Assembly: GCF_030063335.1 (NCBI RefSeq)
Contig: NZ_JASISW010000004.1
Location: 248,001-312,000 of the forward strand
Origin: Rhodococcus sp. G-MC3
GTDB taxonomy: Bacteria; Actinomycetota; Actinomycetes; Mycobacteriales; Mycobacteriaceae
Length of the DNA: 64,000 nucleotides
Direction: 5' to 3'
Shown here: in pieces, positions 1-7,492 of the stretch
How the letters are laid out: each line of letters opens with the position of its first letter
Numbering within the stretch: position 1 is the stretch's first letter
Made by a program: the position numbers and the translations under genes
The notes under the pieces: model-generated
What the model saw: the letters and a program-made list of their open reading frames with translations, nothing else
What the model was told of the DNA's origin: nothing
Databases searched by the model: none

Positions 1-1343
1 TCGATGCGGTGAGCGCCGAACAGAATCCGACGCAGAGCCTCTTCGGTCGTCTCCGCCCGCGCCGACCACCGTCTCGCTCGATGAACTGCCCTGGACGACT
101 GCATGGTCACCGTTGCCGAATCGGCGGCGTCGAACACCACGACAACTTCCCCTGCCCGACCAGGCCCTACCTCGTCGGCCAGTCGCGCCAAGGTATCGGG
201 AGAGAAGCGAACACGTCCCGACACCGCGACGGCGAATCGGCACCGCGCCAGAATTGCCGCCTCGGGTACCCCGCTGCGAACCCGCGAATCATCGATCCGC
301 AATTCAGTGTGCAGCTCGACGGCGTCGTCTCCGACCAACCACACTGCGCTGTCACTTCCCCGGACTGCGCTGGCAATCGTCAGCGACAGCGATGCTGCTG
401 TGTGCCCCAGCGTGGACACGAGAACCACGAAGTCCGGGATCCAGTAGTGCAGACCCGACGTTCGCGCTGCCGGATCGGTGATCGACGACGCCAACGCGAG
501 CGCCTCTGCATTTTTGCTTGAAATCCTATCCGGCACAGCTCTTTCCGCCCAATCAGGTCCGTCGTGCCACGCCAGCGCATCGGACGCATGGGCGAACACT
601 GCACCCATCATGAACGCTCGATTCGCGAACTCCCAGTCTTCTCCGCCGTAGCGAACGAAGGTGGAATCAAAGCCACCCGTGTCCAGGAAAAGCTGCCGGC
701 TACAGGTCAACACCGCGCTCAGCATGTACTTGTATCCGTCCCAACCCGGTTCCAGCAGATCCGCTGTTCGCTCGTAGCCGTCCACCAGCCACTGCGGTTC
801 ACTCTCGTGCGAACGGGCGCGCCAGGAGTTGTCCGCGATCCACGTAGCCACTGTGTCCACGGTGACCGATGACAGGTCGGCATGTTTCCGCCGGCCGACG
901 ACCATCACGTCCGGCGCGGCAGACGGTAGCCGGACAGCTCGCCGCACGTAATCGGGCACCGGCACCGTGTCCGCGTCGAGAAAGCACAGAATTGATCCGT
1001 TCGATGCGGCTGCGCCCAGATTCCGCGCCGCGGCAGCTCGAAAACCCCTGTTCTCCTGCCGCACCACCGTGATCGAGAGGTCCGCTGCCCACTGATCGAT
1101 GTCGGGCGGCGTCGCCGACCCGTCGTCGGCGACAACCACGTCGATGAGCTCGCGCGGATAGGTCTGGGTCGTCAACGCTTCGAGCACGAGCGCCAACTGA
1201 CGTGGTTGCTCGTAATACGGGATGACAACACTCACCGTCGGTGTGTGTTCCGCTTCTTTCGCGAGGTCCCAGCGATTGTCGGGCAGGATCTCGCGGCCGC
1301 CCGCCTCTCGGAACGGCGGGAGTGCGATCGGTACGGAAGTCAT
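1..1343 (-). CDS. Family 2 glycosyltransferase, 3' end beyond window
   Basis: This is an inverting GT2-type glycosyltransferase that should transfer a sugar from a nucleotide donor on the cytoplasmic side of the membrane. The fold starts with VSVVIPYYEQP (about residues 37-47). It has the nucleotide-binding DDGS at 73-76, the metal-binding DAD at 123-125, and a GGEDWE acceptor/catalytic segment at 233-238. At least 447 residues are visible and no stop is reached at the window edge, so a C-terminal extension of 150 or more residues follows the GT2 domain. The ATG overlaps the stop of the upstream glycosyltransferase by 4 bases, so it is the third gene of a leftward operon. Acceptor and sugar are unknown. 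The family call is firm from the motifs; the pathway is not. Confidence 0.85.
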   Translation of the reverse strand, partial: MTSVPIALPPFREAGGREILPDNRWDLAKEAEHTPTVSVVIPYYEQPRQLALVLEALTTQTYPRELIDVVVADDGSATPPDIDQWAADLSITVVRQENRGFRAAAARNLGAAASNGSILCFLDADTVPVPDYVRRAVRLPSAAPDVMVVGRRKHADLSSVTVDTVATWIADNSWRARSHESEPQWLVDGYERTADLLEPGWDGYKYMLSAVLTCSRQLFLDTGGFDSTFVRYGGEDWEFANRAFMMGAVFAHASDALAWHDGPDWAERAVPDRISSKNAEALALASSITDPAARTSGLHYWIPDFVVLVSTLGHTAASLSLTIASAVRGSDSAVWLVGDDAVELHTELRIDDSRVRSGVPEAAILARCRFAVAVSGRVRFSPDTLARLADEVGPGRAGEVVVVFDAADSATVTMQSSRAVHRARRWSARAETTEEALRRILFGAHRI

Positions 1344-2362
1344 CGGGTACACCTGAGAAAGAAGTCGTCGTACATTCGCGCGACATCAGCCGCCGACGGC
1401 ACAGGTGAGACCGAGGGGGCGATCCACGTTCGAGCCGGATCGTCGACAGCGTCCGACATCGACGCTCGAAGCGCGTCCTGCCCGTCCTCGTGCAGGGTCA
1501 CCACACCTGGTGACCGTGCATTCAGTTCTTCCGTGTAGGAACCACGCGGCACCAGCGGCTTGCGACCGCAGGCGATCCAGGTGTTGATCGAACCGGACGC
1601 GGACAGGTGGCGGTGGTAGGCGACAGGGACGGTAATCGTCGCCGCCCTCGCTCGTAGCTCCTCGTCGTCGAGAAAGCCTGTGATCTCGAAGGATCGCCCG
1701 CTCCGATCAGCCGCGGAGCGCAATTCGTCCACGAGATATTCGTGTCCGGGCGATGGCATTCCCAGCGCTACGAAGCCGATGTCCGCCGGCAGCTCCTTCG
1801 CAGCGTCCATCGCCTCGGCATGGCCCTTCCCCGGGTAGACGAACCCCAGCACACCCACTGTTCTAGGCCCCTCGCTCGCGCGAACGATCATCGGCGTCTC
1901 GATCACCGGCGTCTCGATCATCAGGGGGACTACCTCGGGATCGATCCTCTCCGACACATGTTCCCGAAACAAGGAAGCCTCGTGCTGACTTGACACCACC
2001 ACTCCTGCAGCATGTTCGGCGACGTCACGGTAGAAGGCGGCCCTCGCGACCATCCCCGAGCCATCCGAGTGCTGCGGAAGGTCGTGCAGCGTCACCGATA
2101 CCGGTCTCCCGATCCCTCGAATCATCGTCGACAATGCCGCCGTTGCATGTGCAGGTGTCCGCCCGAACAGCCTGTCGGTGACGTGAACATGAACGAGCGT
2201 GCAGTCGGCCAACTCGGTGGGAATGCCCGGGTGAGGAGTGTGCGCGTAGGCAATCCGCTGACGGTCACCTGTGCCGTTCAACGCCCCGTGAACCGCGACG
2301 GCGTACCTGACCACGCCGTGCGTCCTCGGTCCCACGACGAGATGGCCGACGGACGTCTTCAC
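1340..2362 (-). CDS. GT4-like glycosyltransferase
   Basis: A predicted retaining glycosyltransferase of the GT-B fold, about 340 residues. The C-terminal half has the usual donor-binding look: GVLGFVYPGKGHAEAMDAAK, then LDDEELRARAATITVPV and an acceptor-side SGSINTWIACGRKPLVP. The frame is open for 46 more codons upstream, but the GTG at 2362 overlaps the preceding stop by 4 bases (GTGA), as elsewhere in this island, so that start is preferred. It lies between a WcbI-like gene and a GT2 gene in one leftward operon. The substrate cannot be read from sequence. A small in-frame tandem repeat near 1888-1920 duplicates an IETP peptide. Confidence 0.75.
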   Translation of the reverse strand: MKTSVGHLVVGPRTHGVVRYAVAVHGALNGTGDRQRIAYAHTPHPGIPTELADCTLVHVHVTDRLFGRTPAHATAALSTMIRGIGRPVSVTLHDLPQHSDGSGMVARAAFYRDVAEHAAGVVVSSQHEASLFREHVSERIDPEVVPLMIETPVIETPMIVRASEGPRTVGVLGFVYPGKGHAEAMDAAKELPADIGFVALGMPSPGHEYLVDELRSAADRSGRSFEITGFLDDEELRARAATITVPVAYHRHLSASGSINTWIACGRKPLVPRGSYTEELNARSPGVVTLHEDGQDALRASMSDAVDDPARTWIAPSVSPVPSAADVARMYDDFFLRCTR

Positions 2363-3345
2363 GCGGTGAGCCCGAGAATGTCGACGAGCTCCGCATACCG
2401 CGCGAATGCAGCCGTGACGAATTGGGGATGCTCCAGATACCAGCGTGATTGAACTTCGAAAATTTCTTCTTGGCCGAGCGACGCCCCGTCCACGGTCCAT
2501 TCTTCGCGCGCGTTCGCATGCAGACCGAACGCGTCGATCACCCGCTTCTCCAACGGCGCGCGAATGTTTCCCAGCAGCTCACGCTCCGGCGGCGTTGGGT
2601 CCGTGCACCCAAGCGTGCTCAGTATCCGACGACCGAGCTCGAGCAGACCATCGTTGCCAGGATGATTGATCGTGTGCGCGGCCCTCTCGCCCAGGCCGAG
2701 GAGCACATCGGATATTCCGACGTCGCAATTACGCAGTTCACGGCTGCGCAGTTGGCCGACACTCCAGTCGGCCACCGCACGCAAACGCTCTTCCCCTACC
2801 TCGAAGTCCCATTCGTCGAAGCGCCGACGCCCCTCGCGCACCCCGAGCAACGTCCGAAGGTCGTGGTACGGGACAGCGGGTGGCACCGCCGACGGACTAT
2901 CCGGGTGACGCACGATGACCTGGAACGGGAACATGCCGCAGTACCGAACGACTGGCCAGACGATCGTCCTCGACGGCCGCTTGGATCTGTCGCGGACCTC
3001 GGCCGTTCCGATGGGCAGGCCTCGATAGCCTGCACGCACAGGTTGTGACACGAGGACATCCGCAGCCTCCGCGATCGACGAGACGAACGGCATGTCCGAC
3101 GCTGTCAGTTCGTGCACGGGGGGCACCCGAATGGTGCGATACGCAGCATCGGGCGAACTCGACAATACGATTCGCAAAGCTTCGGCCTGGCAATTTCCCC
3201 AGACGAGAACCAGCGGTCGCCGGTCTCGAACCGGCGGCTCGGTGACACGGTAGAACTCGCCGTAGTGACGCGTCCGACCGTCCACCGCGTCGCGCGCAGA
3301 GGGAGCCGCAGCTCGCTGTGCGCTGTAGTATTCGGTTGTCGCCAT
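2359..3345 (-). CDS. WcbI-like polysaccharide biosynthesis protein
   Basis: About 328 residues. The N-terminal segment LVLVWGNCQAEALRIVL matches the start of WcbI-type putative acyl/acetyltransferases found in capsule and glycan clusters, where the GNCQ strand forms the nucleotide/CoA-binding edge. The C-terminal part carries a conserved-looking INHPGND segment. The ATG at 3345 is chosen over upstream in-frame starts because GAGGGAG lies about 8 bases before it. It is the first gene of the leftward arm of the island and is divergent from the GT at 3426 across about 80 bases, which must hold both promoters. Modification of a glycan by acylation is an inference from family context. Confidence 0.7.
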   Translation of the reverse strand: MATTEYYSAQRAAAPSARDAVDGRTRHYGEFYRVTEPPVRDRRPLVLVWGNCQAEALRIVLSSSPDAAYRTIRVPPVHELTASDMPFVSSIAEAADVLVSQPVRAGYRGLPIGTAEVRDRSKRPSRTIVWPVVRYCGMFPFQVIVRHPDSPSAVPPAVPYHDLRTLLGVREGRRRFDEWDFEVGEERLRAVADWSVGQLRSRELRNCDVGISDVLLGLGERAAHTINHPGNDGLLELGRRILSTLGCTDPTPPERELLGNIRAPLEKRVIDAFGLHANAREEWTVDGASLGQEEIFEVQSRWYLEHPQFVTAAFARYAELVDILGLTA

Positions 3346-3425
3346 CAAGACACTCCCTCTCGAGCAACCGGGCCGGGCCCTCACACTCCCCGTATATCCG
3401 ATCTGTCCCAGAGGAACCCTCCAAC

Positions 3426-4517
3426 TTGATCACACCCCGTACCGTCGCCTCGGTTCCGACCGCACACGCCTACGTATCGCATCTCGAGGCGGTCCATGGG
3501 CGGCCCAGTGCTACCCGACGCCTCCCGGACCCCGTGCCGTCCGGCGCGGACGGTACCGACCGGTGGTGGCCGCCGCGCTGGCTCGACCCCGAGTGGCTCG
3601 AAGCGCATGTAGAGGACATCGATCTGCTACATCTGCATTTCGGTTTCGATTCCCTGCCCGTCGAGCAACTCGAACAGGTCGTCGGTGTGCTACGCGCGCA
3701 TGCCATTCCGCTCGTCTTCACCGTGCACGACCTTCACAATCCGCATTTCGAGGACAACGCTCTGCATACCGCTCACCTCGACGTACTCGTTCGCGCCGCC
3801 GACGAGCTCATCACCCTCACACCGGGCGCTGCCGCCGAGTTGCTCGCCATCTGGGATGTCTCTGCCACCGTGATTCCACACCCGCACGTCGCACCGCTGA
3901 ACGCACTGGGCCGTCCGCGCGAGAGGTCGACCGAGTTCGTCATCGGGATGCACGCGAAAAACCTGCGAGCCAATCTCGATCCACTCGCTGTTCTGGACAC
4001 GGTCGTCGAAACCGCGTCCGCACTCCCCAACGCGAGGGTGAGAATCGATGTGGACGCGACCGTGTTCGACGATCCGCGGTCCGATTCCGCCGACATCGGC
4101 CGTGCACTGTTGCGATACCGGTCCAGTCTCGTGGACGTTCGAGTGCACCCACGGTTCGACGACGCCGAACTATGGCAATACCTCACAGAAATCGATGTGT
4201 CGATCCTGCCGTACCGGTTCGGGACTCATTCGGGCTGGCTCGAGGCCTGCCACGACCTCGGAGTGGCCGCAGTGGTTCCCGACTGCGGATACTTCGCGGA
4301 GCAAAGAGACTGCCACACATTCGGTTTCGGTATCGGAAGATTCGACTCGGTCGGACTGTCCGACGCGGTGAACAGGTCCTACGACGCGCGATTCGATGTA
4401 TCCACGGTGACGCGCGCAGCGCGCGAACTCGAGCGAACACACATCGCGCAGCGTCACGACGAAATCTATGCGCGTGCAACGGCACGGACCTTCGCATCCG
4501 CCGGTGACAACCGATGA
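3426..4517 (+). CDS. Glycosyltransferase (GT-B fold, GT4-like)
   Basis: A putative glycosyltransferase of about 363 residues. The N-terminal half has the HLHFGFDSLP and VFTVHDLHNPH segments typical of GT4 acceptor domains. The C-terminal half has FVIGMHAKNLRANLD and DVSILPYRFGTHSGWLEACHDLGVAAVVPDCG, the GT-B donor-site region. A TTG at 3426 with AGAGGAA upstream is the likely start, since nothing before it looks coding. Its ATGA overlap with the next gene makes it the first of four translationally coupled genes. It probably acts in a cell-envelope glycan or glycolipid pathway; the product is unknown. Confidence 0.72.
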   Translation: MITPRTVASVPTAHAYVSHLEAVHGRPSATRRLPDPVPSGADGTDRWWPPRWLDPEWLEAHVEDIDLLHLHFGFDSLPVEQLEQVVGVLRAHAIPLVFTVHDLHNPHFEDNALHTAHLDVLVRAADELITLTPGAAAELLAIWDVSATVIPHPHVAPLNALGRPRERSTEFVIGMHAKNLRANLDPLAVLDTVVETASALPNARVRIDVDATVFDDPRSDSADIGRALLRYRSSLVDVRVHPRFDDAELWQYLTEIDVSILPYRFGTHSGWLEACHDLGVAAVVPDCGYFAEQRDCHTFGFGIGRFDSVGLSDAVNRSYDARFDVSTVTRAARELERTHIAQRHDEIYARATARTFASAGDNR

Positions 4518-4834
4518 CCGCACGATTGCGCATCGCGATCCTCGGTTCCTCCAGTTTCCCCATTGCCGAACCGTTCGCGGGCGGGAAGGGGCCCCACCTG
4601 GCAATCGATGCTGCACGGCTCGCTGGTATACCGCTGAGGCTCGCCGGTCCACCGTCGAACACGGCTTACTTCGCGGACGAAGTGGTGCCGCGACTCGGGG
4701 ACGGCATCAGATCCGTGGGACATCTACGTCAGAAGGAACTCGCCACGCTCGTCGGAACCGCCGACGAGAACGTTTGCTCCGAGACTCGGATGGTCGATCT
4801 GTACGAGACCATGCTGGGCGGCGAGGCAGCGTGA
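4514..4834 (+). CDS. Internally shortened GT4-like protein (106 aa)
   Basis: The first 30 residues (RIAILGSSSFPIAEPFAGGKGPH) are a standard GT4 N-terminus. The next block (GPPSNTAYFADEVVPRLGDGIRSVGHLRQKELATLVG) resembles the start of the C-terminal Rossmann domain. The last block (SETRMVDLYETMLGG) resembles a GT4 C-terminal helix. A normal GT4 has roughly 350-400 residues, so most of both domains, including the EPFG-like donor site, is missing. The frame is intact and coupled by ATGA and GTGA overlaps on both sides. That suggests either a recently deleted pseudogene kept for coupling or a small partner protein. Catalysis is unlikely. Confidence 0.6.
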   Translation: MTARLRIAILGSSSFPIAEPFAGGKGPHLAIDAARLAGIPLRLAGPPSNTAYFADEVVPRLGDGIRSVGHLRQKELATLVGTADENVCSETRMVDLYETMLGGEAA

Positions 4835-5817
4835 TCGGCTACTACGCGCACCATCAAGGCTCCGGTCATGTCAACCGGGCAACATCCATCGCAGCAGCGG
4901 TGCGCGAGCCGCTGACCGTCCTGTCCTCTCGTCCGCGTCCCGGTAGCAGCGACGTCGCGTGGGTCGAGCTACCGCTCGACATCGACGATGACGTTGTCGA
5001 CTACGTCGACCCGACCGCGGGAGGAATCGTGCACTGGGCGCCGACCGGGGTCGGTGGACTGACCGACAGGATGGCCGCGATCGCTGCGTGGATCGTTGCC
5101 GAGCGTCCACGATTGTTCGTCGTGGACGTATCCGTCGAGGTGGCTCTGTTCGTCCGACTCCTAGGCGTCGATGTCGTCGTCGTGGCAATGCCAGGTGAAC
5201 GCGACGACGAACCGCACAGGTTGGCGTACCGCCTTGCGACGGCAATTATCGCCCCCTGGTCGGACTCCGTCTACGACCCCGAGTGGTTGCACCCGTACGC
5301 CGAATCGACGACCTATGTGGGGGCGATCAGCCGGTTCGACGGGCGCGCACGACAACCGATACCCGGCGCTGCCGAGATTCTCGTGCTCGGCGGCGCAGGC
5401 GGAACATCCTTGACTACAACCGATGTCGAACACGCTGCGTCCGCCAACTCTGGCTACCGCTGGAAGGCTGCCGGCATCGATCGTGCGTCGTGGGTCGACG
5501 ATATCTGGCCTCTGCTGTGCTCGGCGTCGGTCGTCGTCACCCACGCCGGACAGAATGCCATCGCCGACATCGCGGCGGCCCGCGTTCCGGCGATCGTCAT
5601 TGCTCAATCTCGCCCGTTCGCTGAGCAGGACGCGACGGCGCGCGCACTCCACAGAGCCGGCGCCGCAGTCGTCACGACCGAGTGGCCCGATCCTGGGCAG
5701 TGGCAACCGCTGCTGCATTCCGCTGCGGAACTCGACCTCGACGCGTGGACGCAGCTTCGGCAGCCCGGCGCTGCTACGCGCGTTGCGGAACTACTCGATT
5801 CGATCGTGGCCCGATGA
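4831..5817 (+). CDS. GT28/MurG-like glycosyltransferase
   Basis: About 328 residues, starting at a GTG that overlaps the previous stop by 4 bases. The N-terminus IGYYAHHQGSGHVNRA contains the GSGH loop of MurG/GT28-like and macrolide-type transferases. Toward the C-terminus ILVLGGAGG opens the second Rossmann domain, and VVVTHAGQNAIADIAAARVPAIVIAQSRPFAEQ is the classic nucleotide-sugar donor segment with THAGQN. It should transfer a sugar from a UDP or related donor to a membrane or carbohydrate acceptor. The downstream GT2 overlaps it by 4 bases. A specific role in peptidoglycan is not implied, because the neighbours are not cell-division genes. Confidence 0.75.
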   Translation: MIGYYAHHQGSGHVNRATSIAAAVREPLTVLSSRPRPGSSDVAWVELPLDIDDDVVDYVDPTAGGIVHWAPTGVGGLTDRMAAIAAWIVAERPRLFVVDVSVEVALFVRLLGVDVVVVAMPGERDDEPHRLAYRLATAIIAPWSDSVYDPEWLHPYAESTTYVGAISRFDGRARQPIPGAAEILVLGGAGGTSLTTTDVEHAASANSGYRWKAAGIDRASWVDDIWPLLCSASVVVTHAGQNAIADIAAARVPAIVIAQSRPFAEQDATARALHRAGAAVVTTEWPDPGQWQPLLHSAAELDLDAWTQLRQPGAATRVAELLDSIVAR

Positions 5818-6635
5818 ACATCGCAGTGGTCACCGTCGTCGCCGGCCGTCACGATCACCTGCGCGCCCAACTGCGCGGCCTCGCCGAGTCATCCGTCACT
5901 CCAGCACACCACGTCGTCGTGTCCATGGGAGACAAGGACATTGCCGGTATCGTCGACGCGTCGCCGAACGACGCCACCGTCGTCGAACTGGGCGCGGTCT
6001 CCCATCTCCCTCTCTCCGCGGCCCGCAATCAAGGCGCACGAGCGGCAGTCTCGTCGGGCGCAGATCTGATCGTATTTCTCGACGTGGATTGCATTCCAGG
6101 AACCGACATGCTCGGCAGGTACGCATCAGCCGCAGCGGAAACCGACAATCACCGCACACTGTTGTGTGGACCTGTGACGTATCTACCTCCGCGGGACGTC
6201 GACTGGACGGCAGCGGAATTGATGGAGAACACCGACCCGCACCCGGCACGTCCCGCCCCACCGCCCGGTCTTGTGATCGACGGCACCGACTACGACCTTT
6301 TCTGGTCCCTGTCCTTCGCTCTCACGCCCACGACGTGGAACCACATCGGCGGTTTCCACGAGGAGTACACGGGATATGGAGGCGAGGATACCGACTTCGC
6401 AGCAACCGCCCGCGCGGCGGGAGTCGGGCTCCGGTGGGTCGGCGGCGCCGACGCCTACCACCAGCACCACCCGGTGTCGTCGCCTCCCGTCGAAAGATTG
6501 GACGACATCGTCCGCAATTCTGCAGTGTTCTTTCGCCGTTGGAATCGGTGGCCGATGGAAGGCTGGCTCGCCGAGTTCGAACGCGCCGAGATGATCGAGC
6601 GCAGCCGCGATGGCAGAATTCGGGTAGTGAGATGA
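5814..6635 (+). CDS. Family 2 glycosyltransferase
   Basis: A 273-residue GT2 enzyme. It begins MNIAVVTVVAGRHDHLRAQLRGL, has the SAARNQGA and FLDVDCIPG (DxD-type metal site) motifs, and ends with a GGFHEEYTGYGGEDTDF segment like that of chondroitin or galactofuranosyl-type GT2 enzymes. The ATG is embedded in the stop of the preceding gene (ATGA). It is the last gene of the rightward glycosyltransferase operon; a 98-base gap follows before a GNAT gene with its own ribosome site. Compared with the GT2 at the left edge it lacks the long C-terminal extension. Confidence 0.82.
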   Translation: MNIAVVTVVAGRHDHLRAQLRGLAESSVTPAHHVVVSMGDKDIAGIVDASPNDATVVELGAVSHLPLSAARNQGARAAVSSGADLIVFLDVDCIPGTDMLGRYASAAAETDNHRTLLCGPVTYLPPRDVDWTAAELMENTDPHPARPAPPPGLVIDGTDYDLFWSLSFALTPTTWNHIGGFHEEYTGYGGEDTDFAATARAAGVGLRWVGGADAYHQHHPVSSPPVERLDDIVRNSAVFFRRWNRWPMEGWLAEFERAEMIERSRDGRIRVVR

Positions 6636-6733
6636 ACGAGGCGTGAACTGCGCGGTTCACGTATGAACTCCGCGACAACGGGTACCTGTTATGACGTCTC
6701 AACCGAAATAACGATCGACAACGAGGGGGTCAC

Positions 6734-7240
6734 ATGAGTGTGTCGCCGACAGCAATTGCGTCCGACCATCGCCCGACTCTGGTCAGGTCCTGGGCCCAGG
6801 ACCTGGGCGTCGAGCAACTTTACGCAGTATTGAAGTTGCGCGTCGAAGTTTTCGTCGTCGAACAGGCGTACTTCTATCCAGAACTGGACGGACTGGATCT
6901 TCTACCGAAAACGCGGCATTTCTGGCTCGAACAAGGCGGCGAAGTCATCGGTACGGTCCGCTTGCTAGAAGAAGTAAACGACAATACGACGGAATTTCGT
7001 CTCGGTCACCTGTGCACCCGCCGCTCGGAGCGCGGTCATGGTCACACCACAAGACTGCTGCAGGCGGCATTGGCGGATGTCGGGTCCGCGATCTGCCGGA
7101 TCGACTCGCCCAGCTATCTGGTAGAAATGTACACCCGCCACGGCTTCGTTCAATCCGGCGACGAGCGTCTGGACAACGGTGTCCCGCTGGTTCCGCTCGT
7201 GCGAAACCAGCGAAGCCGTCCTGACTTCCCCCGGGCCTAA
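6734..7240 (+). CDS. ElaA-like GNAT N-acetyltransferase
   Basis: A 168-residue acetyl-CoA-dependent acyltransferase of the ElaA branch of the GNAT fold. The hallmark segments are LKLRVEVFVVEQAYFYPELDGLD, HFWLEQGGEVIGTVRLL, LGHLCTRRSERGHGHTTRLLQAAL (acetyl-CoA pyrophosphate loop, RxxGxG-like) and YTRHGFVQSGDE. GAGGGGG lies 5 bases before the ATG. The substrate is unknown. The stop overlaps the convergent small gene by 3 bases. Confidence 0.8.
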   Translation: MSVSPTAIASDHRPTLVRSWAQDLGVEQLYAVLKLRVEVFVVEQAYFYPELDGLDLLPKTRHFWLEQGGEVIGTVRLLEEVNDNTTEFRLGHLCTRRSERGHGHTTRLLQAALADVGSAICRIDSPSYLVEMYTRHGFVQSGDERLDNGVPLVPLVRNQRSRPDFPRA

Positions 7241-7419
7241 CTTCCCTCGGTGTCGTCCACGAATGCCCACTCACCGTCGTGGTCGACTTCGAGCCTCCAT
7301 CCGAGTTCGGTGTTGTCGGCCTTCTCGTCGATGAACCATGCGTGCGCGTCCTCCGCGCTCTCGATGTCCTTGGTCGCGACGACGTCGCCGGTCGGGTCGA
7401 GCACTCTGTAATCAGCCAT
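7237..7419 (-). CDS. Small acidic hypothetical protein (60 aa)
   Basis: A 60-residue acidic protein beginning MADYRVLDPTGDVVATKDIESAEDAHAWF and ending WAFVDDTEGS. It has no signal peptide or membrane segment. The even composition and the alternation of predicted strands and helices look like a genuine small folded domain of the kind common in actinobacteria. No function is recognised. It is convergent with the GNAT gene and divergent from glgX. Confidence 0.6.
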   Translation of the reverse strand: MADYRVLDPTGDVVATKDIESAEDAHAWFIDEKADNTELGWRLEVDHDGEWAFVDDTEGS

Positions 7420-7492
7420 GCGTGAGTCGTACCCCCTGCACAGGCGGTCTCAAACGTGGTTTATCGGGCCCCGCCGTGGGTAATGACCGTCA

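Noticed and set aside
4468-4830. N-terminal extension of the GT28-like gene back to 4468
   Set aside because: The extra 121 codons are Arg-rich and overlap the remnant GT4 gene in another frame; the GTGA overlap at 4831 fits the operon pattern.
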